Numbered from the stretch's first letter, positions 44,361 through 57,757 are shown. The stretch is DNA of 64,000 nt from Babylonia areolata (GCF_041734735.1 NC_134897.1:5560204-5624203), one strand, 5' to 3'. The notes: a model not told the origin generated them from the sequence alone. A program made the numbers and translations.

Positions 44361-45024
44361 TCAAATGTTCTCTTTCTCCCTACTTGTCTTCTCAGAAGGA
44401 TGTTAACTTCAGTGTGGTTCAAACATTCTCTTTCTCCCTCCCTTTCTCTGAATAAATGTGTGTATGTGTACTGCCCAATTCTTAAAATGTCACACCATGC
44501 TTTGACATTCACCGTTGAACAAGAATTAGATGGAATATTGCAGACTGGGTGTGATGATGGAGAGTCTGATTCAGAGTCACAAGATGAGGGCAAAGATGAA
44601 CATAATATAAAACTATATGCACTATATACATGTTTTTTGTGTAGGTGTTTGTATGTAGTGCCGTTGTATATTGTTTGGGAATGTTTTGTTTTCTGTTGTT
44701 TTTCTGTTGTTTTTGTTTGAGGGTCTTATTGGAAACATTTATTGCTTTCTATGCCCTTCTCATTAACACACTGTCATCATGACTGGAATATGTGCAAACA
44801 ACTTCTTTTTTTCTTTTCTATTTTTAAGCTAATTTGGTGTTGACAGACAAAGTACTTCCACACACTGCAAAAAAGTGTTGGGGGCACCTTCATGATCACA
44901 TGTGATTTCTGCTAAAAACAACAAAAACGCCAGAACTCACCATCAGAAACTAGCGTTTCTCAAACAGAAAGGAGCTTGCTGGAAGCAGAACAATTCTATG
45001 CCAAACAGCCCACATCCATTGGCA

Positions 45025-45565
45025 CTTCATTGACGGGTGCAGTGGTCAAATTGTTAGAGCGCTGGATTCTCACCCAGGTTTCCTGAGTTTGATCCCCATC
45101 GCACCAGGTGGGTTATGGGTGGAGATTTTCCAATCTTCCACGTCAACATATGCCCAAAACTGCTAGCGACTGAACAACCTTCATGTGTATACGCATGCAT
45201 AAAATCAAATACATGCATTAAAGATCCTGTAATCCATGACAGCATTCAGTGGTTTATGGAAACAAGTACATACCCAGTGTGCACACCCTCGAAATGGAGT
45301 ATGGCTGCCTACATGGTAGGGTAAATACACAAAATGGTCATACATGTAAAAATGTGAATGTCTGTGCGAGTGTTTACATGTGTGTGACTGAAACCTGATT
45401 GAATGATACAGGAAATGAATGATGAACGCACAACAGCAGCCGTCTGTCAGCTCTACCCATGAAGGCCGCCTGTTGTGCAAAAAACTCTGTGTTTATAAAA
45501 CACTTCGAGTTTGGTCCATGACTGAAGATAGGCACTATATAAGCATCCATATCTATACCATCATT
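45025..45565 (+). mobile_element. SINE-A, full length (about 540 bp)
   Basis: A tRNA-like head (GTGCAGTGGTCAAATTGTTA as A-box region; GAGTTTGATCCCC as B box) is followed by GGTGGAGATTTTCCAATCTT, AAGATCCTGTAATCCATG, GGAGTATGGCTGCCTACATG, GATTGAATGATACAGGAAA, and a 3' part TTTATAAAACACTTCGAGTT ... GATAGGCACTATATAAGCAT. It is unusually long for a SINE. The last ~70 bp are L2-like. Other copies: 17401-17690, 22916-23085 and 30860-31085. Confidence 0.85.
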
Positions 45566-46214
45566 ACTTTATATTCATAACACAGATCTGTCAAAGTTTC
45601 AAACTTTCCCTGTCTACAACATGACTTTCTGACTTTGACAGATTGTAAAAGAAATTACCAAACACATCTTTGAGTGTAATGTACATTGATAATCACTCCA
45701 GACAAGTCCATTTTTTTCAACAAATTATGTTTGGCAGATCAGACATGAATTTTGATTATGTCTTCTTTTCCATGGCTGAAATCAGAGGGACCTGAGGTGT
45801 GTACACTAATAAAAGTCACTGACTGAAATATGCAAGCCAGTTTCAACCTCTCTCCACTCAAATAATAGCAACTCACTATCGGAATCCATGAAAACACACA
45901 TGGCGAGTTATCTCTCAAAGTGACTAGCGCAGTTTTGCATCAATCAGAAATTGATACCAGAAAAAACACTTCAAACATGCATGCATAGTTCAACTTTTCA
46001 AGCAAAGTGTAACAGTCTCCTTAAAAGCCAACATTCTAGGCAAAATAAAAGAAGATCTGCTGATTCTGATGGTCATTCGGGGACATTATACACTTTGTGA
46101 TGGGGCCAATGCACAAATTATTGTCTGAATAAAATTTAGCTGACTCTTTCGCTTCCTTTCATGACAATAAAAAATAAGTTATCGTGAACAATCGCATGTG
46201 CTTGCTACTGAATA

Positions 46215-47175
46215 TTCATTAAATAGGTTACGCCCTTGCATTTTTCGAAAAGATCACTTGAGAGAATGTAGGTAGTGAAAGACCTTTACACTGAGTGTAA
46301 AACACAAAAGCTTTTCTGTGCCCTGAGTCATATTTTAAAATATGTTTAAGAAAAGTGAGATCTGTCTAAGAAAACTATTTCCCATAGTACATTTAGTAAG
46401 TACATTTTGATGCATTTGAGAGATGTGTGCATCAATGTACCTTCCGTACTGTAAGCAAAAGAAGTTCCTACTTGAACTAAAAATAATTATAAAAAAACAA
46501 ATGCAATTATTGTATAAATCAGTGTGTCATTATGTCACATTAAATTGATAAGTTTCATGAATAAGAAACAAAAATGTAACAGTAGCCTGACTGTGAAACC
46601 TTTTAAAACATTCTGTGCCCTTATCAGAAGTGCATTGTCATTATAATTTGAATATGTGGAAAGGGTGAATTTGATGTCCAGAGACTAAGTATATCCAGAG
46701 AAACTGAATAATTAAAGTTTACCATGGACACACACACACACACACCACACAAACACCCCCCTCACCCCCTCCACACACACACCCTCCCCCTCCCTAACCT
46801 CCCACTCCACACACCCAACACACACACACACAACAACACACACTACCGAAACACCATGTTATTACATAGTTATGTAGTGTGTAAACACACATGTGAGCCA
46901 AAAATGACTAATATGCCAAAAATGCTAGTATCAATCAGTATGTCAGATAAAGGTGCTGTTTTGTGAACATAAGAAATAACAGTAAACTGACCAAGGAAAC
47001 ATTTTTTGCTTCTTTATATTTTTGTGCCATTTTGAAAAGTGCATTATCATTATAATTAGAACGTATGGAAAGAATTGATTTTTTCCTATCTTTAACTATT
47101 GAGCCAAATTTGGAGAAAAATCATTTTCTGATAAAATAAATTTGTTAAAGTTTACCACACACACATACATATATA
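46215..47175 (+). repeat. dispersed repeat R copies with CA tract
   Basis: 46215-46740 and 46900-47175 each hold AACAGTA-CCTGA and GTGCATTGTCATTATAATT-type phrases and end in GTTAAAGTTTACCA followed by CACACA. A (CA)n tract (46730-46840) follows the first copy. Confidence 0.6.
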
Positions 47176-47781
47176 CAGGAATAGACAAACGACTAAAACG
47201 CAGGTTTATTACAAGGGCTTAAGTTGTGTGTAAACACACACACACACTAAAACACTCACCATTGAAGTCTTCACTAGCGTCATCATTGTCATCATTTTCA
47301 TTGTCCCCCACTCTCTTCTTTTTCACTCTCATTTTTCTCTAAGACTTGTATTGTGAAATGTCAAGAAACAAACCCCAATAACAAAGAAATTGTTTTTAAT
47401 ATATGAAAAAAAATAAGAGGGGCTTTCCATGCCTTCTCACACGTTGCGAGAAAGCATGGTCATTCCCATAACACAATCATACAATGCAGGGTTGTTAGCC
47501 CATGCTTTCTTGCAGAAATGTGAGGGGCGCCCTCCATGCCTAATGACAATCTGTGAAAAATCTGTGGGATTGCAAGAAAGCGTGGGCTAAGAGAACTGCA
47601 TCACACAGTTGCAGTTGTATGCTCTCAAAGCAGCTCCAACTTCACAAAGAGAAATGTGCTATGACAAGAGAGAAGTAGTGATGTGCACATGACACTTAGA
47701 GGTACACGAAAAGAAAGTAAAACAGAGGAGACAGAAATATGGAGAGAACAAATGAATGACTGCAGTATTGTGGCACAGTAC

Positions 47782-47888
47782 CTAGTTGATTCTGGCACCT
47801 TTCTGCTCCAATCCTGTCCTGTCCCTCTTCTTCAATGAAGAAACCAGCTCCTGTGTCAATCTCTCTACCAGCTCCCTTAACCGTTTGG
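47782..47888 (-). CDS. XPA: XPA exon, ERCC1-binding motif
   Basis: The exon reads QTVKGAGREIDTGAGFFIEEE and continues GQDRIGAERCQNQL. The DTGAGFFIEEE part corresponds to the human IDTGGGFILEEEEEE segment, where GGGF is the ERCC1-binding motif that recruits the ERCC1-XPF nuclease; here it is GAGF, a mild change seen by reading only. The acceptor is preceded by CTTCTTTTCCAAG, and the donor is CTAG followed by GTACTG. Phase is 2 in and 1 out, matching both neighbours. The acidic run is shorter than in human XPA. Degenerate simple-sequence arrays begin only ~60 bp upstream in the intron. Confidence 0.9.
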
Positions 47889-47949
47889 CTTGGAAAAGAA
47901 GACAGAAAATGGTAAACACAAAGAACAGTGAGTACAACTGAGTGGGAGC

Positions 47950-48060
47950 ATGTCTATGTTGCCCCAGGTCTATGTTCCCCCAGGTCTATGTCATCTCCAA
48001 AATATTTTTGGTAGGTCAAGTTCCACAAGGTCTATGTTCCCCCTGGCCAATGTATGTATA
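47950..48060. repeat. CAGGTCTATGTTCCCC degenerate repeat
   Basis: Four to five loose copies of GGTCTATGTTCCCC immediately upstream (on the transcribed strand) of XPA exon 47782-47888. Complementary copies occur at 58080-58260. Confidence 0.75.
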
Positions 48061-48665
48061 CATACACTTTTGAGTGTTGGTCAACAGTTGTCAGTAGTCA
48101 GTGGTGGTTAGCAGTTGTCACAGGTCAGCACTGGTCAGTCACCAGTGGTGGTCAGTAGAAAGTGGTCAGTAGTAGCCAGCAGCCAGTAGTGGTCAGAAGT
48201 GGCCAGTGTACATCAACAATAAGTGGTCAATGGTGGTTAGTGGTCAATGAACAGTAGTGGCCAATGGTCAGTAGTGGTCAGCCGTTGTCACTGGTCAGCA
48301 ATGGTCAGTAATCCTGCAGTGGCCAATGGTTGGTAGTCAAAACCAATTAAAAAGAACTAATACTGCAAATAATAGTATTTAATACAGAAAAATGTTATCA
48401 GTTGAGTGATTTTTCAGTGGTCAGTGGTAGTAAGTGGTCAGTGGTAAGCAGCAGTCAGTGGTCAATAGTGGTCAGTAGTGCTCAGTGCTCAGTAGCTGTC
48501 AGCACTTGTCAGCGGTCAACAGTGGTCGGTAGTGGTCAGCAGTCAGTAGTGATCAGTGGTCAGTAGTGGCTAGTGGTCATCAGTGGTAAGTGGTCAACAG
48601 TGGTCTGTGGTCATTGGTAGTCAATGGTGGTCAGTAATTAGTAGTGGTCAGTGGTCAGTAGCGGC
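48061..48665. repeat. degenerate GGTCAGTAGT array
   Basis: About 600 bp of imperfect 10-12 bp units of the type GTGGTCAGTA, interrupted by 60 bp of ordinary sequence near 48340-48400. A second array of the same units is at 57758-57985. Confidence 0.9.
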
Positions 48666-49134
48666 AATGAAATTGGAATGGGGAGCCCAGAGTGGATGAG
48701 GCACTGTGCAACTTTCATATTCAAAAGCTTACATGGTAATACTGCCCTGGACATGCAGGCGTCAAGGGGAAATTAGTGAGTCGAAAGGCTTGCTGGTAGC
48801 CCAACAATGAGTGGTCTACATCTGGAAAAATCCGAGATCCTATGAAAAGTAAAAGAGTACCTCAAAAACCAGGCACAAGGCCAACACACCACTGATCACC
48901 TCAAAGAAAGAAAGACAGAGGGAGCGGCCATAAGTCTGGCATGAAAGGTACAGCACAATCCTTTGTTAATCAAACCATTATTGGCATAATTTCCAAACCA
49001 ACAATGCACAGATTTCTTCAAAATGGAACAGTCTCTTTAGGCTTTCCCAAATATATTTGACTCAGCAACATGCCAGATGCCACGTTCATAGCATTAGAGA
49101 TCTTTTCCCACCCTTCTTGCAGCAAACTGGTGGC

Positions 49135-49140
49135 AGTATG

Positions 49141-49171
<31 letters not shown>

Positions 49172-49237
49172 GGTGTGTACATATATTTGTCATGAGAACT
49201 CTGTGCATGTGCATGTGTGTGTATACTGTGTGTATAC

Positions 49238-49275
<38 letters not shown>
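49135..49275. repeat. (TG)n and (GA)n microsatellite
   Basis: TG-rich tract to 49230 followed by about 17 GA units; a G9 run lies at 49309-49317. Confidence 0.95.
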
Positions 49276-49279
<4 letters not shown>

Positions 49280-50629
49280 GAGCTGCAATTGTAGAAATAG
49301 GGGGTTGGGGGGGGGGGATGTGTTAACGTAAGCTACAGAATATAGGAATGTGTGTGTGTGTGTGTATATGTGTGTATGTGAATGTGTGTGTGTTCATGTG
49401 TGTGTCTGTGTGTCTGTGAATGTCATTGGAGCTGTGATGCGTAGGTGTCACGGATCAGTCCCAAATCAGTTTCAACTGCCAAATGTGAGGGCAGTTTAAA
49501 AAAAAAAAGAATAAATAGATACATAAATAGTTGAAGGAATCTAAATGTTTGGTTCATAGACGTTTTTTGTTGTAAATGATGTAACGTGAGAATGACGTGT
49601 GGAGTAAGGCATGTTTGTGTTGTGAGGTGTTACTGGTAACTGGGTTTGGCACTACACCATAAAAATAAAGAGTCATCACTTTAATGATGTGAGCTTTACC
49701 TAGCTCAGTAGTCCAAGGCTGAATGTTCGTTCAATGCAAAATTCATTTGGACCCCAAGACTGTGGGTCAGGGACTCCCCTTTGTTGGGCAGTCAGTGGTG
49801 TTTATTTATATTTTTCTGTACTTCTCACCAGGTGTTGAAGCGAGCATGATTGTAGCATTAACAGAGGTGACAGTAGTTGTGGGAAGATTTTAGCTGATAA
49901 ATTATTAAAAGCTGGGTGTTTGTAGAGTTTGCGACGACTTGCAAATATAAAATATTTCTACATGTGGAGCTCGCATTCTGCTAAACAGAGTTTCTGTCTC
50001 CTTCTCTCATACAGTAGAACAACAGAGGGGACCTTTCTCATACAACAGTGTTTGTGCATTAGTTTATTTGAGCATGCATGTGTGAGTCCTCTGTGTTGTA
50101 CCTTTTCTTCATCATTTTTTAAAATCATATTGTTGTTTATTAATGTGTGGATGTTGCAAACCCCCTTAAGTTTAAATCATATTCTTGAGGCTTGATGAAA
50201 AAAAAAGAGCATTAACCTTTAATGTAAAGATTTCTTTTTTGTGAAGGAGTGTCACGGTCCATTATCTCAGTCACTGCCTTCCTTACAATTTTTGTAAATA
50301 ACATGGACTGTACACAAGTTCATGTGATTGCAGCTGACCTATCCTGACCTGACCTGATGAAGTCATGACATGGACACCACGTTGGTACGACCCCAACCAC
50401 CTCAATGTCTACATACATTCTGACGCTATCCACGAATCAACAGCACCACAAGGGATGGTGTTGCCCACTACCGGCAGAATCTACCCCTTGTAAAAGAGAG
50501 AGAGATAGGGGGAAAAAAGGTCTGGTAGACTGGACTCCATTCCATGACATTTGTATTGGGGGCACAGGGGGTGGAGAGGGGCATGTATGTGTGTATAGGT
50601 GTGTTTAGTTGGGGTTTTTTTTGCCACAT

Positions 50630-50755
50630 TTTGGTGTGTGTATGTGACATTGATGTAATGTGATATGTAAACAAAAGTGTTTTTGTAAAGCACCCAGAGC
50701 AGACTTCTGGATCGTGTGCTATATAAGAATCCATTATTATCATTATTATTGGTGT
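50630..50755 (+). mobile_element. L2 3' terminal fragment (about 125 bp)
   Basis: Matches 26742-26861: ACATTTTGGTGTGTGTATGT, GATGTAATGT, TTTTTGTAAAGCACCCAGAG and GTGCTATATAAGAATCC with an (ATT)n tail. A very short 5' truncation. Confidence 0.8.
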
Positions 50756-51008
50756 ATCATTCTACTTCCAATTCATAATCAGTAATCATGATTAGCACAG
50801 TGATTACGGGATCATCGGGTTTAGGAGGGACTGGGATGAGATAAGCATCCTTTCTCTGAGTCATCGCTATCTTCCTCAAATAAAGTTTGCAAAGTGTTCA
50901 ACATTGCACTCAAGGTGTGTCTTTGGATGTGTGCATGCTTGCAGTTTCCGAGCTCACTCCACAACAAGGATCTTCCATTCAGTGAACCATCAGGCTGTTA
51001 TGGTAGGA

Positions 51009-51060
<52 letters not shown>

Positions 51061-51201
51061 TGGAACTTGTGTGCTTTTATGTTTAGTGTTGGACCTGTTT
51101 GCCCTTTCACACAGATCTGTGAGACTGCATATTAATAATCTGCATATTTCTTGTGCTGTGAGTGTGTATGTGTGTGTGTATGTATTGGTGTGTGTGTATG
51201 T

Positions 51202-51236
<35 letters not shown>

Positions 51237-51243
51237 ACATGTA

Positions 51244-51304
<61 letters not shown>

Positions 51305-51345
51305 CTGCATATGTGTGTATGTTTGCGTGTGTGTGTTTATTCATA
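51009..51345. repeat. long (TG)n microsatellite cluster
   Basis: Three TG arrays (51009-51058, 51165-51235, 51245-51303). They generate Cys/Val and Thr/His-rich shadow frames on both strands. Confidence 0.95.
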
Positions 51346-51429
51346 TCTGTTTATTTAAATTGTGTGTCAGGTCAGGTGCATTAGCTCTTGCTATTGGTAC
51401 CATGTAACCCAGTACTACCTGCCACATAT

Positions 51430-54400
51430 GAAGTCTCCCAACGACGGACCAGGCGGAGGAGAAAACCTTTCCCAATGGCTATGAAGGTGGAAGAGGATGA
51501 CCAAAGGGCAGGCCGGGGAGCTCTTATCCTTGGCTGAAAGTCCTCCTAGGAGACAGAGCTCCGAAGAAAAAACCTGCACCTGCCGAGGCCATCCTACACG
51601 TGGCAGTATCTGCTCCTGTGGGACTGTAAGCGTCAGTAGGCGAGAGAGTGGGGAAGGGACTGCACAACTCCTCCTCACTAAAAAAAAAAAAAAAGTCACA
51701 TGTGCTGGTCAGGCAACCAGGCTTATGTCAGAATGACAAGCTAGCCCTTCAACACCCAGCTTCCCCAAGCCCTGTGGCGATGGAGAAGTGGTAACGGGGA
51801 CAGGCAGAGGATGCCTAGTCACGACTCTGCACGCAGTCATGCCCTGACTCTGGGTGTCTGGAATGTTCGCACCCTCTTAGACAGAGACGACAGACCAGAA
51901 AGACGCACAGTGCTCACTGCTAGAATGCTTGATCGCTACCAGGTGGACATAGCAGCCCTGAGCGAAACCAGGTTTGTAGGTGAAACCCAGCTGGAGGAAG
52001 TTGGAGGGGGCTACACCTTCTACTGCACTGGGACACCAGATGGCACCCCAAGAACCTCAGGCGTGGGCTTTGCCATACGAACCAAACTTGCACGACAGCT
52101 TGACAGCCTTCCACCTGGGATAAATGACAGGCTGATGACCCTGCATCTGAAGCTGTCCAAGGATCGCTTCTTCACAGTCATCAGCTGCTATGCCTCGATG
52201 ATGGCCAACCCTGATGACATCAAAAAAGCTTTCTACGAGGAGCTCAGCCGCACCGTTTCAGCGGTAGACAGAAAGGACAGGCTGATCATCCTTGGGGATT
52301 TCAATGCCCACATCGGCCTGGACTTCTCCTCGTGGCCAAAAGTCCTAGGACAGCACGGCACTGGCAAGTGCAACTCCAACGGACTGCTTTTGCCCTTGCT
52401 CTGCACGCAGCATGGACTGACCATCACCAAAACCCTCTTCCAACAAGCGGACAAGTACAAGAACACATGGATGCACCCCCGCTCCAAGCAATGGCACATG
52501 CTGGACTATGTGACTGTCCGGCAGAGGGACAGAGGTGATGTTTTCATTACACGCTGCATGAAAGGCGTAGTCTGTTGGACGGACCATCGCCTGGTACGCA
52601 GCAAGATGAACATCAGACTTGCACGCAAGCTCCAACCAGCCAGGCAGAAACCCCCTAGGAAGCTGAACATCCACCACCTCCCTGTCACCAAGGACGTGCT
52701 GCAGCAGCAAATCCAAGCAGCTCTCCAAGAAATTCCTGCATCGACTGATGTAGAAGAGGTATGGAGCACCTTTAGAGATGCTGTGTACACAGCAGCAGCT
52801 GACACACTCGGCTTTGTACAGAGGAGCCACAAAGACTGGTTTGATGAGAATTACTCTGGAATCTCCAAGCTCCTGAACACACTGCATATACAACATCAGG
52901 ATCACCTTTCCAATAAAGACTTCCAGAGGAAAGAGAACCAGTTCTTGCAAACCAAGCAACTTGTACAGAAGAGGCTGCATGAGATGAAGAACACCTGGTG
53001 GGAGAGAAAGTCTGAAGAGCTTCAGTCCGCTGCTGATGCTCATGACATGAAGACCTTCTATGATGGTCTCTGAGCTGTGTATTGGCCGTGAGTCACAGGA
53101 TCAACCCCTGTCCGAGCCTTGGACCAGACCATCCTCCTCACAGACAAAAAAGACATCCTTGCCTGCTGGGCAGAGCACTTCAACACCCTCCTGAACAGGG
53201 GCTCGTCCATATCTGACGAGGTAATTGCAGCACTCCCACAGGTACCAGTCAATGACTCACTAGCTGCCCCTCCCACCAAGGCCAAGACCCAGAAGGCTCT
53301 GAAGCTGAAAATGTCAGGAAAAGCACCAGGAGCAGATGGAATCCAGGCTGACATCTACAAGTATGGAGGCGAGGTGCTGACAGACAAGCTGACCGCCCTG
53401 TTCCAGTCTATCTGGGAGAGAGGGAAGGTCCCCCAGGATTTCAAGGATGCTTCAATTGTCCACATTTACAAACGGAAGGGAGACAAAACATCCTGTGACA
53501 ACCACCGTGGAATCTCTCTCCTCTGCATCGCTGGCAAGATCTTCTCCTGCATCACACTGAACAGACTGGTTGACCATGTCTCCAACACAGTCATCCCTGA
53601 AGCACAGTGCGGCTTCCGCTCAGGGAAGGGAACATGTGACATGGTGTTTGCCATATGCCAGATGCAAGAGAAGTGCCATGAGCAGAACAAGGAGCTCCAC
53701 ATGGTCTTTGTAGACCTGACTAAGGCCTTCGACACGGTTAACCGCCATGGTCTGTGGAAGATCCTCCTAAAGTTCCGCTGCCCAGAGAGCCTAATCCAGC
53801 TGATTGCGTCTTTCCACGATGGCATGCAGGCAAGAGTACAGGAAAATACTGACATGTCGGATCCATTCCCTGTGGTAATGGAGTGAAGCAGGGCTGTGTC
53901 CTGGCACCCACACTGTTCTCCATTCTTTTCTCTGCCATGCTGATTGACGCCTTCCAAGACTGTGACCGCGGCATCTACATTCAGTTTCGCACAGATGGCA
54001 AACTTTTCAACCTGCGGCAACTCCATGCCAGGGCCAGGGTGTTTGAGGCACTGTTGAGAGAGTTCCTCTTCATTGATGACTGCACACTTGCTGCACACAC
54101 CCATGAGGACATGCAGTTCATTTTGGACAGGTTCTGAACCTCCTGCAGGCGCTTTGGACTCACCATCAGCCTCAGCAAGACCGAGTCCATATACCAACTA
54201 GCTAGTTCACAGAATGCCAGTGCCTCCCCCAACACCTGCAATCAAGATCGATGACACAGAGATCAAGTCAGTCGACAAGTTTTGCTGCCTGGGCAGCACC
54301 CTATGCAGCAACGGAGCCCTTGATGCAGAAGTGACGCTGCGCATCACTAAGGCCAGCTCCGCCTTTGGCAGACTCAACAACAGGCGGTGGAACAACAAAG

Positions 54401-54533
54401 GCATCAGGCTCAGCACCAAAATCAAAACCTACAGAGCTGTTGTGCTGACCACCTTGTACTGCTGTGAAACATGGACGAAGTATCGCCATCACATTCAACA
54501 ACTTGAGCAGTTTCACAAGAGATGCCTACGAAT
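51430..54533 (+). mobile_element. zinc-finger LINE (family Z), longest 5' copy, 3' end lost
   Basis: It begins with a 5' UTR (51430-51800) and then an APE endonuclease frame 51811-53073: LGVWNVRTLLD, AALSETRF (catalytic Glu), LIILGDFNAHIG, WTDHRLVRSKM. Two in-frame stops (53071 and about 53091) precede the RT frame 53119-53886: GKAPGADGIQADIYKYGG, NHRGISLLCIAGKIFSCITL, QCGFRSGKGTCDM and FVDLTKAFDTVNR. A one-base loss near 53876 shifts into GVKQGCVLAPTLFSILFS-type sequence, and the active site reads FIDD where FADD is usual. It stops abruptly at 54533 within RHHIQQLEQFHKRCLR, so the C-terminal finger and 3' UTR are missing, which points to a later deletion. Confidence 0.93.
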
Positions 54534-54534
54534 C

Positions 54535-55007
54535 TGCACTCATTTTCCTTCACAAAAACATTTATTTTCTTTCTGTATCGCCCACAGATTTTGTGCTAGA
54601 ATTTTTTGTGATTTATTACCCCCGAATCCTCAAAATTCCCTGGCAAGTGGAGAGTATTTTTTTTAATTTTTTTTTTTACAAAATTCTCTGGCACTGAACT
54701 GGTTAAAAAATGGTCTAGATTATGAAGTAATTATATATGTTGGGTCTTACTGAATCAGGGTTATCACAAAAATCTGTAATATGATGAAAATGAATTGTGA
54801 ATGTCATTTTTTCTAATACTAATTGTAATCATAAAGCAGACAGGCACACTGTTAATACCCATGTTGAGTTTTTCACATTGCATCATTTTTTCTCTATAAT
54901 TAAGCTTATAATGCATTACTTAATAGTATAAAAAAATTTAAAAAGTTCAGTTACATCTCATATATTTATACATGCATAAAATGTACCTTATTTTATTTTT
55001 TCGTATC

Positions 55008-55040
<33 letters not shown>

Positions 55041-55260
55041 GGTCACACTTAGGTGCATTCCTCCTTCATTTAAACAAAAGCAAGTGTGAGTTAGAAATGA
55101 TTTTTTTCCTTTGTGACTTTAATTTTGAAAAAATAAATGAAAAAAATATAAATTTGCGAAAAAAACAGTTGATTTCAGCATTTTTTTTTTTCTGCATTTT
55201 TCCACATCAATATGGCAGGGAAGCCTGCCACAGCTGTAAGCTCCCTAGGGTTGAATGGGG
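54535..55260. other. AT-rich intron sequence with a (TG)n tract
   Basis: AT-rich sequence with no gene recognised. The end CTCTGGCACTGAACTGGTTAA (54683-54703) resembles the right edges of the TTAA elements. (TG)14 at 55010-55039. Confidence 0.45.
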
Positions 55261-55261
55261 T

Positions 55262-57665
55262 GTCCCCCTGTTTCTGCCGATGACTTCAACCAGCTGCTGG
55301 CTGACCTGCTGGACCAGTTTGCCCCTGCCACCAGACGCAGGGTCTCCCAGCGCCCGCCATCACCGAGGTTCTCTGACGGTGGCCCCCAGAGATGGAAGCA
55401 AAGTGAGAGCGTGGCAGAACCGAGAGACAGTGGCTGAAAACAAGCCTCACCATTCACAAACAAATATTTCAGGCTGCTAACAAAGCTGTGAACAATTTAG
55501 TACATGCCGCTAAAACTGCATATCAAAATTGCTGCATGTGCCACCTCCAAAATGTATTCGATCACCAACAAACTCCTTGGCAAATCCGACCCCTCTCTCT
55601 TTCCCACCTATATCCAACCCTCCCAACTTCCACAAGCACTTTCAGATTTCTTCACAAGTAAGATCCTGGACCTCCGTCAGACTCGTGACTCTCATTCTGT
55701 CGCCTCCTCCGTCTTTCCTGACCCACCTTTCTTTGGCAACCCCCTCACCTCTTTCCAGCCTATCTCTGTTGACACTGTCAGAGAATTATCAGACAGTCAA
55801 GCATTAAAACATGCAAACTTGAACCTCTTCCCGCTTCCTTCCTCAACCACTGCCTTCACACACTTCTTCCACACATCACTGCTGTTATCAACAACTCTCT
55901 TCTGTCTGGCTCTTTTCCCATTGTGTTTAAGTCTGCTATCTTACGGCCACTGCTCAAAAAGCCCAGTCTCGATCCAGACCCGTTTCTAATCTTCCCTTTT
56001 TCTCAAAAGTAACTGAGAAAGTTGTCCTTGCTCAACTTCTTGACCACCTCAGCACCAATAACTTAAATTACCCATTTCAGTCTGCTTACTGCATCGGTCA
56101 TAACACTGAGACAGGCCTTCTCAAAACTGCGAACGATTTATTAACTTCTCTTGACAACAATGAAATCTCTATTCTCTCCCTCCTTGATCTTTCAACCACC
56201 TTTGATACTGTTGATCATCTGATTCTCCTCAACCGTCTGAATCGGCACTTTTTGAATCTGCGATCTTGCTCTCTCGTGGTTCCGCTCTTACCTGTCTGAC
56301 CAGTCCAATGTTGTTTCTGTTTGCGGTCTTTCATCCTCCCCTTCCAATGTACAGTTTGGTGTGCCGCAAGGCTCTGTGCTTGGGCCCATTCTGTTTGTTC
56401 TCTATACACAACCGATTTCCACCATTCTGAATCGTAATTTGTTGTGCCCACCACAGCTTTTCTGATGACAACCAGCTGTATCTGTCAGGACCTCCATCTC
56501 TCCTTCCCTCTCTCACTGACTCTACTCAGGCCTGCATCTCCGATCTGAAGACATGGATGACTGAAAACAAGCTTAAATTAAATGAGGATAAAACAGAAAT
56601 CATGATTATCACCCCACAAAGACTTTACCACTCAGTCTCTCTGCCTTCCTCAGTCTTCCTCAGTGGCACTGACATTCCTCTTTCCTCTTCCACCCGCAAT
56701 CTTGGTATCATACTCGACCAGTCTCTTTCCTATCAGCAGCATGTTGCAAATATATGCAAACTGTGTTACTTTGAAATTCACAGAATTGCATCCATTCGTC
56801 ATCTCCTGACTGAAGATGCAACCAAAACTCTCCTCTGTGTCTTTGTGCAGTCCCGCCTGGATTACTGTAATTCCCTACTCATTGGTTCACCCAGCTACCT
56901 CATTGCTAGGCTTCAGAAAGTCCAGAACTATGCTGCTCATCTTGTCTTTCATTCCTGTAAATTTGATCGTGTCCCTCCTCTCCTTCATACTTTACACTGG
57001 CTCCCAGTACACGAAAGAATTATTTACAAAGTGGTCTCTCTTTGTTTCAAGTCCATTGAAGCTTCTGGTCCACAGTATCTTTCTGATCTCATTCATCCTT
57101 ACATACCCTCACGCTAACTCCACTCTTCTTCTGACACCCGTATGCTTAGGATCCTCCCTGCTGGAACCAAAACGTATGGCCAACGCAGTTTTTCATACCA
57201 AGCCCCCTTTCTTTAGAATCAACTTCCTCAGCCTCTACATTACTCATCTTCACTGCAATCTTTCAGATCAAGTCTGAAGACCCACCTTTTCCCCTCCAGA
57301 TTAATTCTCAACAGCTCATCCGTTTCCAGTATGAACTGAAATGACTATCTGTGAATGAGTGAGTTTTGATAGTTTCAGGATTTGTTGGTGGTATTTTTGA
57401 TTGTGTAAATGACTATCTGTGAGTGAGTGAGTTTTGATAGTTTCAGGATTTGTTGGTGGTATTTTTGATTGTGTACTGTTTATGATTGTGTGCTATGACT
57501 TGTGTGTGTGCATGCGCACGTGCTTGTGTGTATTGTGTGGGGGTGAGGGGTTGGGGGGGGGGGGGGATGAATAGTTTTCAATGATGTTTGGTATCTTGTG
57601 TTAAAATTTTCCTTTTTGATATTTACATATGTGATCTATTTGTAAATGCCAAGGGCTTACTTTCA
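55262..57665 (+). mobile_element. L2-like LINE, second subfamily, broken
   Basis: Plus-strand pieces in order: FNQLLADLLDQFAPATRRRV, IFQAANKAVNNLVHAAKTAY, KMYSITNKLLGKSDPSLFPT with ALSDFFTSKILDLRQTRD (55504-55800), a broken RT core including QFGVPQGSVLGPILFVLYTQ-like sequence, then 56557-57117 with NKLKLNEDKTEIMIITPQRL, LGIILDQSLSYQQHVANICK, RLDYCNSLL and PPLLHTLHWLPVHERI. Several frameshifts. The 3' UTR carries a duplicated 66-bp phrase (57343-57475) and TG/G runs. Confidence 0.85.
57343..57475 (+). repeat. 66-bp tandem duplication in L2 3' UTR
   Basis: TGACTATCTGTGAATGAGTG ... GATTGTGTA occurs twice in tandem with one base difference. Confidence 0.9.
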
Positions 57666-57757
57666 AGATTAGGCGTAAATGCTCATAATAATATTAATTA
57701 TAATATCAATATTGTAAGTGACTACTCATATTGCGGAAAGATGTTAATATAAGCAAA

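Noticed and set aside
50894-51407. Cys/Val-rich and Thr/His-rich open frames on both strands
   Set aside because: They are translations of (TG)n/(CA)n arrays; frames on several registers show the same pattern.
52345-53043. Minus-strand frame of 232 codons
   Set aside because: Antisense of the LINE endonuclease ORF at 51811-53073.
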